A program made the position numbers and the translations under genes. A DNA stretch of 27,329 nucleotides from Caulobacteraceae bacterium (GTDB taxonomy: Bacteria; Pseudomonadota; Alphaproteobacteria; Caulobacterales; Caulobacteraceae). The notes under the pieces were generated by a model that worked only from the letters and a program-made list of their open reading frames with translations, was not told the DNA's origin and made no database searches. Positions 15,325-21,881 of this stretch are shown here, piece by piece; within the stretch, counting starts at the first letter, position 1, and every line of letters starts with the position of its first letter. The DNA lies in contig SDZP01000005.1 of NCBI GenBank assembly GCA_004144935.1, positions 1 to 27,329 of the forward strand. The letters run 5' to 3'.

Positions 15325-16215
15325 TCAGCCTGGACGGGCGTGGGGCGACAGTTTCGGGGCGTTCGTCTCGCACAGGGCCTTCAGCCAGCGGCGGACGGCC
15401 GTCATGCGGGCGGTGTCGTGGACGTCGCGGTGGGTGCTGAGCCAGAGGCGCCGTTCCAGAAGCACTGCGTCGGGGAGCACCCGGGTCAGGCCCTCGGCCA
15501 GGAAGCAGGGCAGCACGCCGACCCCGCCGCCGGCGGCGATGATCTCCCGCTGGGCGCGGATCGAGGAGCTGGCCAGCCTGGGCGTCAGGCCGGTCTGGAC
15601 CTCGTCGAGATAGCGCAGCTCCGGGGCGAAGATCAGGTCGTCGACGTAGCCCACCACCTCATGCGCCTTCAGCTCTGACAGGTCGCCGGGGTCGCCGGCG
15701 GCGGCCAGATAGGACGGCGCGGCGTAGAGGGCCAGCTGGTAGGTGCTGAGCGGCTCGACGATCAGCCGCTCGGCGTTGGGGGCGCTCAGGGTGATGGCCA
15801 TGTCGACCTCCCGCCGGCTGGGCGAGAGGAAGCCGGCGTCGGCCGCCAGCTCGACCCGCAGGCCCCGCCGCTCCGCCGCCAGGCCGGGCAGGGCGGGGGC
15901 CAGGATGGCGGTGCCGAAGCCCTCGGCGGCGCTGATCCGCACCGTGCCGGCGATGACGTCCGGCCGGGTGACGTTGGCGGCCGCCTCCATCACCGTTTCG
16001 GCGTCGAGGGCGATGCCCAGCAGCTGGGCGCCGGCCGAAGTCAGCTGCAGGCCGGCCGGGGAGCGGACCAGCAGGGTCGACTTCATCGCCGACTCCAGCC
16101 GCGCCACCCGCCGCCCGACGGTGGCGGCGTCGATGCCGAGCCGCTGGCTGGCGAGGCCCAGCGAGCCGGCCCGAGCGGCGGCGACGAAGATCCTGAGGTC
16201 GTCCCAATCGAACAT
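15325..16215 (-). CDS. LysR-family regulator of the valine-catabolism operon
   Basis: The 296-residue protein begins MFDWDDLRIFVAAARAGSL, a standard LysR start. The helix-turn-helix spans about 3-62 (LGLASQRLGIDAATVGRRVARLE) and the substrate-binding domain about 90-285. It diverges from mmsA, and the 88-base gap contains a perfect 8-4-8 operator, so control of the mmsA operon together with autoregulation is likely. The ligand is inferred to be a valine-pathway intermediate. No Shine-Dalgarno sequence is visible upstream; the operator runs up to the base before the start codon, so the transcript may be leaderless or have a very short leader. Confidence 0.9.
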   Translation of the reverse strand: MFDWDDLRIFVAAARAGSLGLASQRLGIDAATVGRRVARLESAMKSTLLVRSPAGLQLTSAGAQLLGIALDAETVMEAAANVTRPDVIAGTVRISAAEGFGTAILAPALPGLAAERRGLRVELAADAGFLSPSRREVDMAITLSAPNAERLIVEPLSTYQLALYAAPSYLAAAGDPGDLSELKAHEVVGYVDDLIFAPELRYLDEVQTGLTPRLASSSIRAQREIIAAGGGVGVLPCFLAEGLTRVLPDAVLLERRLWLSTHRDVHDTARMTAVRRWLKALCETNAPKLSPHARPG

Positions 16216-16235
16216 GCCATGCAGTATTGCATGGC
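16216..16235. promoter_or_regulatory. LysR operator between the regulator and mmsA
   Basis: GCCATGCA-GTAT-TGCATGGC is a perfect 8-4-8 inverted repeat containing T-N11-A. It directly abuts the regulator's start codon and lies 68 bases before mmsA. A weaker inverted repeat, CCTCA-N8-TGAGG (16241-16258), follows toward mmsA and could be the activation half-site region. Confidence 0.65.
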
Positions 16236-16303
16236 CTATGCCTCAAGTCTGCATGAGGGGTGTCGGAGCCGGGATGCTAAGCCCCGGCCCAAGGAGATCT
16301 TCC

Positions 16304-17800
16304 ATGCGCGACATCCAGCACTTCGTGAACGGCCAGAGCCTGGCCGGAACCTCGGGCCGTTTCGGCGAGGTGTTCAATCCCAACACCGGCGAGGTGCAGG
16401 CGCGCGTCGCCCTGGCCACCCCGGCCGAACTGGACGACGCCGTGCAGGCGGCGCTGAAGGCCCACGTTGGCTGGTCGGCGACCAATCCCCAGCGCCGGGC
16501 GCGGGTGATGTTCGAGTTCAAGCGGCTGGTCGAGGCCAACATGCAGGACCTGGCCGAACTGCTTTCGAGCGAGCACGGTAAGGTCATCGCCGACAGCAAG
16601 GGCGACATCCAGCGCGGCCTGGAGGTGATCGAGTTCGCCTGCGGCATCCCGCATGCGCTGAAGGGCGAGTACACGGAGGGGGCCGGACCCGGCATCGACG
16701 TCTATTCCATGCGCCAGAGCCTGGGCGTGGTGGCAGGCATCACCCCGTTCAACTTCCCGGCCATGATCCCGATGTGGATGTTCGGGGTGGCCATCGCGGT
16801 CGGCAACACCTTCATCCTCAAGCCGTCGGAGAAGGACCCCAGCGTGCCGGTCCGGCTGGCCGAGCTGATGATGGAGGCGGGGGCTCCGGCCGGCGTGCTG
16901 AACGTCGTGCATGGCGACAAGGTCAGCGTCGACGCCATCCTGCAGCATCCCGACATCAAAGCCGTCAGCTTCGTCGGCTCCTCGGACATCGCCCACTACG
17001 TCTATTCGCAGGGCACGCTGCACAACAAGCGGGTGCAGGCCATGGGCGGGGCCAAGAACCACGGCATCGTCATGCCGGACGCCGACATGGATCAGGTGGT
17101 CAAGGACCTGTCGGGCGCCGCCTTCGGCTCGGCCGGCGAGCGCTGCATGGCGCTGCCCGTCGTGGTGCCGGTCGGCAAGAAGACCGCTGACGAACTCCGT
17201 GAGCGGATGATCGCCGAGATCGAGACCCTGAAAGTCGGCGTCAGCAACGACGCCGAGGCGCAGTACGGCCCGGTCGTCAGCGCCGCCCACCGCGCCAAGA
17301 TCGCCGAATACATCCAGATCGGCCAGGACGAGGGCGCCGAGCTGGTCGTCGACGGGCGGGACTTCAAGCTGCAGGGCTATGAGAAGGGCTTCTTCATCGG
17401 CCCGAGCCTGTTCGACGGGGTCAAGCCCGGCATGAAGACCTACCACGAGGAAATCTTCGGCCCGGTGCTGCAGATGGTCCGCGCCGACAGCTTCGAGGAG
17501 GCGCTGGAGCTGCCATCCAAGCACCAGTACGGCAACGGCGTCGCCATCTTCACCCGCAACGGCCGCACGGCGCGCGAGTTCGCCGCCCGGGTCAACGTCG
17601 GCATGGTCGGCATCAATGTGCCGATCCCGGTGCCTGTCGCCTACCACACCTTCGGCGGCTGGAAGCGCTCGGCCTTCGGCGACACCAACCAGCACGGCAT
17701 GGAGGGGCTGAAGTTCTGGACCAAGGTCAAGACCGTCACCGCCCGCTGGCCGGAGGGCGAGGCCGCCGACGGCAGCTTCATCATCCCGACCATGAAGTAG
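16304..17800 (+). CDS. mmsA: Methylmalonate-semialdehyde dehydrogenase (CoA-acylating)
   Basis: The 498-residue enzyme belongs to the CoA-dependent branch of the aldehyde dehydrogenase superfamily. It converts methylmalonate semialdehyde, NAD+ and CoA to propionyl-CoA, CO2 and NADH, the last step of valine degradation. Diagnostic blocks are FVNGQ near the start, GITPFNFPAMIPMWMF, the cofactor-binding KPSEKDPSVP, VSFVGSSDIA, AMGGAKNHGIVMPDAD, and the catalytic Cys281 in FGSAGERCMALP. The family-specific INVPIPVPVAYHTFGGWKRSAFGD block is also present. The ATG at 16304 has AAGGAGA at 16291-16297; an in-frame extension upstream runs antisense through the LysR gene and is not real. It leads the operon that continues with acyl-CoA dehydrogenase, hydrolase and mmsB. 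Confidence 0.96.
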   Translation: MRDIQHFVNGQSLAGTSGRFGEVFNPNTGEVQARVALATPAELDDAVQAALKAHVGWSATNPQRRARVMFEFKRLVEANMQDLAELLSSEHGKVIADSKGDIQRGLEVIEFACGIPHALKGEYTEGAGPGIDVYSMRQSLGVVAGITPFNFPAMIPMWMFGVAIAVGNTFILKPSEKDPSVPVRLAELMMEAGAPAGVLNVVHGDKVSVDAILQHPDIKAVSFVGSSDIAHYVYSQGTLHNKRVQAMGGAKNHGIVMPDADMDQVVKDLSGAAFGSAGERCMALPVVVPVGKKTADELRERMIAEIETLKVGVSNDAEAQYGPVVSAAHRAKIAEYIQIGQDEGAELVVDGRDFKLQGYEKGFFIGPSLFDGVKPGMKTYHEEIFGPVLQMVRADSFEEALELPSKHQYGNGVAIFTRNGRTAREFAARVNVGMVGINVPIPVPVAYHTFGGWKRSAFGDTNQHGMEGLKFWTKVKTVTARWPEGEAADGSFIIPTMK

Positions 17801-17806
17801 GTGCGC

Positions 17807-17837
17807 CGGGACCGGGCGGGTTGTACATCCGGTCCCG
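17807..17837 (+). other. Intercistronic hairpin between mmsA and the acyl-CoA dehydrogenase gene
   Basis: CGGGACCGG (17807-17815) pairs perfectly with CCGGTCCCG (17829-17837) around a 13-base loop, 7 bases after the mmsA stop. There is no T-run, so it is more likely an mRNA-stabilising or partial-attenuation element than a full terminator. It might set the ratio of mmsA to downstream genes. Confidence 0.4.
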
Positions 17838-17871
17838 ACCCCACCCATTCCAGTCCCTCTGAAGGCCCGCC

Positions 17872-19011
17872 ATGGATTTCACCCTCACCGACGATCAGCG
17901 CGCGATCCAGGAGATGGCGCAGGCCTTCGCGAGGGACGAACTGGCCCCCCACGCGGCGCGTTGGGATGAGGAGAGCCACTTCCCGGTCGATGTGCTGCGC
18001 CAGGCCGCGGCGCTCGGCTTCGCCGGGGTCTATGTGCAGGAGGATGTCGGCGGTTCGGGCCTGAGCCGGCTCGACGCCAGCCTGATCTTCGAGGCCCTGA
18101 GCTACGGCTGCGTGCCGACGGCCGCCTATCTGACCATCCACAACATGGCGTCGTGGATGATCGACCGCTTCGCCGGCGATGAGCTGCGCCACAAATACCT
18201 GCCGCGCCTGACCACCATGGAGCTGATCGCCAGCTACTGCCTGACCGAACCGGGCAGCGGCTCGGACGCCGCCGCCATGCGGACCACGGCCCGGCTGGAC
18301 GGCGACCACTATGTGCTGAACGGGTCCAAGGCCTTCATCTCCGGGGCCGGGGTGTCGGACGTCTATGTGGTCATGGCCCGCAGCGGCGGCGACGGGGCCA
18401 AGGGCGTCTCGGCCTTTGTCGTCGAGAAGGGCTGGGACGGCCTGTCGTTCGGGGCCAACGAGAAGAAGATGGGCTGGAAGTCGCAGCCCACCGCCCAGGT
18501 CAATTTCGACAACGTCCGGGTGCCGGTGGAGAACCGCATCGGCGGCGAGGGCGAGGGCTTCCGCTTCGCGATGATGGGGCTGGACGGCGGGCGGCTGAAC
18601 ATCGCCAGCTGCTCGCTGGGCGGGGCCGGCTTCGCGCTCGATACGGCCAAGGCCTACATGGAGCAGAGGAACCAGTTCGGCCGGCCGCTGAAGGATTTCC
18701 AAGCCCTGCAGTTCAAGATCGCCGACATGGCCACCGAGCTGACGGCCTCGCAGCTGATGGTGCGCAGCGCCGCCTCGGCGCTGGACAAGCGCGACCCCCA
18801 CGCCACCAAGCTCTGCGCCATGGCCAAACGCTTCGCCACCGACGCCTGCTTCACGGTGGCCAACGACGCGCTGCAACTCCATGGCGGCTACGGCTATCTG
18901 GCCGACTATCCGATGGAGCGCATCGTCCGTGACCTGCGGGTGCACCAGATCCTCGAGGGCACCAACGAGATCATGCGGGTGATCATCGGGCGGGAGCTGT
19001 TCCGGCAGTAG
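17872..19011 (+). CDS. Acyl-CoA dehydrogenase, probable isobutyryl-CoA dehydrogenase
   Basis: The 379-residue flavoenzyme is of the ACAD8 type: N-terminal helical domain (LTDDQRAIQEMAQAFARDELAPHA), beta domain with YCLTEPGSGSDA and the FISGAG flavin contacts, and C-terminal helical domain with RNQFGRPLKDFQALQFK and LHGGYGYLADYPMERIVRDLRVHQILEGTNEIMR. The predicted catalytic base is Glu362 in LEGTNE. It should oxidise isobutyryl-CoA to methacrylyl-CoA, passing electrons to ETF. The substrate is assigned mainly from operon position between mmsA and the 3-hydroxyisobutyryl-CoA hydrolase gene; a 2-methylbutyryl-CoA preference is possible. The start at 17872 has GAAGG at 17861-17865. Confidence 0.9.
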   Translation: MDFTLTDDQRAIQEMAQAFARDELAPHAARWDEESHFPVDVLRQAAALGFAGVYVQEDVGGSGLSRLDASLIFEALSYGCVPTAAYLTIHNMASWMIDRFAGDELRHKYLPRLTTMELIASYCLTEPGSGSDAAAMRTTARLDGDHYVLNGSKAFISGAGVSDVYVVMARSGGDGAKGVSAFVVEKGWDGLSFGANEKKMGWKSQPTAQVNFDNVRVPVENRIGGEGEGFRFAMMGLDGGRLNIASCSLGGAGFALDTAKAYMEQRNQFGRPLKDFQALQFKIADMATELTASQLMVRSAASALDKRDPHATKLCAMAKRFATDACFTVANDALQLHGGYGYLADYPMERIVRDLRVHQILEGTNEIMRVIIGRELFRQ

Positions 19012-19085
19012 GCTTCGACCGGGCCTTTTGGCGCCAGCCGGCGAGCCGGCATCGACTGTTTCGACCTGAGAGACGTTCAGACCTC

Positions 19086-20135
19086 ATGACCGACGAACCC
19101 GAAGTCCTCACCCGCATCGAAGGCGGCGTCGGCCGTGTCACCCTCAATCGGCCAAGAGCGCTGCACGCGCTGACCACCGATATGTGCCGGCTGATCACCG
19201 AGGCCCTGCTGGCCTGGCGGGACGACGAGGCCGTGCGCTGCGTGCTGATCGACCACAGCGGCGAGCGCGGCTTCTGCGCCGGCGGCGACATCCGCATGCT
19301 GGCCGAGAGCGGGGCGGGGGACGGACGTGAGGCGCGCGAGTTCTTCCACACAGAATACCGGCTGAACCACCTGCTGTTTGAGTACCCCAAGCCGGTCGTG
19401 GCGGTGATGGACGGGGTGACCATGGGCGGCGGGGTCGGGCTCTCCATGCCGGCCTCGGTGCGCATCGCCACCGAGCGGACCACCTTCGCGATGCCCGAGA
19501 CCGGCATCGGCCTGTTCCCCGATGTCGGCGGCGGCTGGTTCCTGCCCAGGCTTCCCGGCAAGGCCGGACTGTGGCTGGCCCTGACCGGCGCGCGGATCAA
19601 GGGCGCCGACTGCCTGCGGCTCGGGATCGCCACCCACTATATGCCCAGCGAGCACGTCGAGGGCTTCAAGGCGGCGCTGGCCGAGCACCCGGACAGCATC
19701 CCCGGCGCCCTGGCCCATTTCGTGCGTGACGCCGGGCCGGCCCCGATCGAGCCGCACCTTGAAGACATCGACAGGTTCTTCGGTCGCCCCAGCGTCGAGG
19801 CCATCCTCGAGGACCTGGAGCAGGATCCCGGCGAGTGGGCGCGGTCGACCTCGGTGTCGCTGGGGACCAAGTCGCCGCAGACTCTCAAGGTCGCCTTCCG
19901 CCAGCTGGCGCACGGGGCGCAGCTGAGCGATTTCGCCGACAACATGGTGATGGAATACCGGATCGGCGCGCGCGTCGTTCAGCGGCCGGACTTCCTCGAA
20001 GGGGTTCGCGCCGTCATCGTCGACAAGGACAACACCCCCCGCTGGAACCCGGAGACCGTCGAGGCGGTCGGCGACGACCTGCTGGACGAGATCTTCGCGC
20101 CGCTGCCGGCCGATCAGGAATGGAGCCCCCTATGA
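19086..20135 (+). CDS. 3-hydroxyisobutyryl-CoA hydrolase
   Basis: The 349-residue crotonase-fold protein is longer than ordinary enoyl-CoA hydratases (~260) and carries the features of the hydrolase branch: GFCAGGDIR (oxyanion hole), EFFHTEYRLNHLLFEYPKPVVAVMDGVTMGGGVGL, and the catalytic region MPETGIGLFPDVGGGWFLPRLPG with Glu138. The C-terminal extension includes SLGTKSPQTLKVAFRQL and the D-F-x-E-G-V-R-A-V-I-V-D-K-D block. It removes CoA from 3-hydroxyisobutyryl-CoA to give free 3-hydroxyisobutyrate, clearing toxic methacrylyl-CoA. The ribosome site is weak (GAGAGAC). Its stop overlaps the ATG of mmsB (ATGA), so the two are co-translated. No separate methacrylyl-CoA hydratase is in the window. 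Confidence 0.94.
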   Translation: MTDEPEVLTRIEGGVGRVTLNRPRALHALTTDMCRLITEALLAWRDDEAVRCVLIDHSGERGFCAGGDIRMLAESGAGDGREAREFFHTEYRLNHLLFEYPKPVVAVMDGVTMGGGVGLSMPASVRIATERTTFAMPETGIGLFPDVGGGWFLPRLPGKAGLWLALTGARIKGADCLRLGIATHYMPSEHVEGFKAALAEHPDSIPGALAHFVRDAGPAPIEPHLEDIDRFFGRPSVEAILEDLEQDPGEWARSTSVSLGTKSPQTLKVAFRQLAHGAQLSDFADNMVMEYRIGARVVQRPDFLEGVRAVIVDKDNTPRWNPETVEAVGDDLLDEIFAPLPADQEWSPL

Positions 20136-21031
20136 CCCGCATGGCCTTTATCGGCGTTGGCAACATGGGCGGCGGCATGGCCGCCAACCAGGTGAAGACG
20201 GGTCGCCAGGTCGCCGCCTTCGACCTGTCGGCGGCGGCCGTTGACAAGGCGGTGGCGCACGGCTGCTCGCCGGCGGCGTCGGTCGCCGAGGCGGTGAAGG
20301 ACGCCGAGATCGTCATCACCATGCTGCCGGCCGGCCAGCATGTGCGGCAGGTCTATGAAGAGGACATCCTGCCGAACGCGCCGACCTCGGCCCTGCTGAT
20401 CGACTGCTCGACCATCGACGTCGACAGCGCCCGCGCCGTGGGGGCGCTGGCCAGGGCGGCCGGTTTCCGGTTCGGCGACGCGCCGGTCAGCGGCGGCATC
20501 ATGGCGGCGGACGCCGGGACGCTGGCCTTCATGGTCGGCTGCGACGAGGCCGACTACCCCGCCTATGAGGCGGCGCTGACGCCGATGGCGCGGGCGGTGT
20601 TCCATGCCGGCGAGCTGGGCTCGGGCCAGGCGGCGAAGATCTGCAACAACATGCTGCTTGGCGTCTCGATGCTGGGGGTCTGCGAGAGCTTTGCCCTGGC
20701 CGAGAAGCTGGGTCTCGATCCCACCAGGTTCTTCGATATCGCCTCGAAGTCGTCGGGCCAGTGCTGGAGCCTGACCACCTACTGTCCCTGGCCGGGGCCG
20801 GTGGAGACGGCGCCCTCCAATCGTGGCTACGAGGGCGGCTTCCTGACCGCCCTGATGCTGAAGGACCTGAAGCTGGCGCAGGAGGCCGCGGCCAGAGCCG
20901 GGGCGACGACGCCGATGGGCAACCAGGCCGAGGCGCTCTATGCCATGTTCGACGGGCTGGGTTTCGGCCAGAAGGACTTCTCGGCAGTGCTGCAGCTGAT
21001 GCGCGGCAAGCTGGACGAACTGGCGTCCTGA
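20132..21031 (+). CDS. mmsB: 3-hydroxyisobutyrate dehydrogenase
   Basis: The 299-residue enzyme oxidises 3-hydroxyisobutyrate to methylmalonate semialdehyde with NAD+, supplying mmsA. It has the N-terminal Rossmann motif FIGVGNMGGGMA (residues 6-17), the FGDAPVSGGIMAADAGTL substrate-binding block, the catalytic Lys169 in GSGQAAKICNNMLLG, and the C-terminal KDLKLAQEAA and GFGQKDFSAVLQLM segments expected of the beta-hydroxyacid dehydrogenase family. Length is normal. The start at 20132 overlaps the upstream stop in an ATGA arrangement, with TGGAG at 20121-20125 as the ribosome site. This is the canonical mmsB position in Caulobacterales-type valine operons. Confidence 0.95.
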   Translation: MTRMAFIGVGNMGGGMAANQVKTGRQVAAFDLSAAAVDKAVAHGCSPAASVAEAVKDAEIVITMLPAGQHVRQVYEEDILPNAPTSALLIDCSTIDVDSARAVGALARAAGFRFGDAPVSGGIMAADAGTLAFMVGCDEADYPAYEAALTPMARAVFHAGELGSGQAAKICNNMLLGVSMLGVCESFALAEKLGLDPTRFFDIASKSSGQCWSLTTYCPWPGPVETAPSNRGYEGGFLTALMLKDLKLAQEAAARAGATTPMGNQAEALYAMFDGLGFGQKDFSAVLQLMRGKLDELAS

Positions 21032-21059
21032 CGGCGGCCAGGGACAGTTGGAGGGCGGG

Positions 21060-21740
21060 ATGAGCGATCGGGTCGTGGTGGTGACGGGCGGCTTCGGCGT
21101 GCTTGGACAGGCGGTCGGCGGGGCGGCGCTGGACGCGGGCCTCAAGGTGGCCGCGATCGACTTCGCCCCGGCCCCGTCGGCGACCGACGACGTGCTGGCG
21201 CTGGGCGGCGTCGACCTGACCGACCCTGCCCAGGCGGAGACGGCCATGGCGGCGGTCATAGAACGCTTCGGCCGGATCGACGCCCTGCTGAACATCGCCG
21301 GCGGATTCGTCTGGCAGACCACGCAGGACGGCGACCCGGCCCACTGGGAGCGGCTCTACCGTCTGAACGTCCTGACTGCGCTGCACGCCTCGCGCGCCAC
21401 CCTGCCGCATCTGAAGGCCGGCGGGGCCGGGCGGATCGTCAATGTCGGGGCCAACGGCGCCGTCAAGGCCGCCGCGGGGATGGGCGCCTACGCCGCCTCC
21501 AAGGCTGGTGTCCACAGGCTGACCGAAGGCCTGGCCGAGGAGCTGAAAGGCAGCGGCGTCACCGTCAACGCGGTGCTGCCCTCGATCCTCGACACCCCCG
21601 CCAACCGGGCCGACATGCCGGACGCCGACTTCGGCGCCTGGGTCCAGCCGGCGGACCTCGCCGGCATCATGCTGTTTCTGGCCGGACCGGCGGCCGGGGC
21701 GATCACCGGGGCGCTGATCCCCGTCACCGGCGGCGTTTAG
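21060..21740 (+). CDS. Dihydropteridine-reductase-like SDR
   Basis: The 226-residue enzyme is an SDR with Tyr144 and Lys148 (YAASK), but the usual catalytic serine position (Tyr minus 13) is Ala131, and the cofactor motif is TGGFGVLG instead of TGxxxGxG. Both features, plus LNIAGGF, GMGAYAASKAGVHRLTEGLA and the block AVLPSILDTPANRADMPDADFGAW, resemble mammalian quinoid dihydropteridine reductase (QDPR), which has GGRGALG, Ala at the serine position and LDTPMNRKSMPEADFSSW. QDPR regenerates tetrahydrobiopterin with NADH; whether this protein acts on a pterin is unproven. The start at 21060 has GGAGGG at 21050-21055; a TTG 12 bases upstream is less likely. It is 28 bases after mmsB, hence probably the last gene of the valine operon. 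Confidence 0.82.
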   Translation: MSDRVVVVTGGFGVLGQAVGGAALDAGLKVAAIDFAPAPSATDDVLALGGVDLTDPAQAETAMAAVIERFGRIDALLNIAGGFVWQTTQDGDPAHWERLYRLNVLTALHASRATLPHLKAGGAGRIVNVGANGAVKAAAGMGAYAASKAGVHRLTEGLAEELKGSGVTVNAVLPSILDTPANRADMPDADFGAWVQPADLAGIMLFLAGPAAGAITGALIPVTGGV

Positions 21741-21795
21741 GCCCTAATTTTCCCGTCACTGTGTCTGGCGAACGCGCTCCGGCGCGCGGGCCTCT

Positions 21796-21841
21796 TTGAC
21801 GCTTGACGCTGCATCCTATTAATATGATAAATACCTTATCA
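21796..21841 (+). promoter_or_regulatory. Candidate promoter and operator of the TonB-receptor gene
   Basis: TTGACG (21803-21808) lies 17 bases before GATAAA (21826-21831), a plausible sigma-70-type pair; a second TTGACG is at 21796. The -10 is embedded in the inverted repeat TGATAA-ATACC-TTATCA (21825-21841), where a bound repressor would block RNA polymerase. The stretch is strikingly AT-rich for this genome. The repressor is not identified; the GntR protein encoded at 25667-26512 is one candidate. Confidence 0.5.
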
Positions 21842-21881
21842 CGCTGGAGCCAGACATCCGGCGGTACAAGGGGAGGTATCT

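Noticed and set aside
15743..16303. N-terminal extension of mmsA through the LysR gene
   Set aside because: It is antisense to a clear LysR protein; mmsA has a strong ribosome site at 16291-16297 and the expected N-terminus at 16304.
16277..17848. 523-residue frame antisense to mmsA
   Set aside because: His/Asp/Gly-rich shadow product; mmsA is fully conserved on the sense strand.
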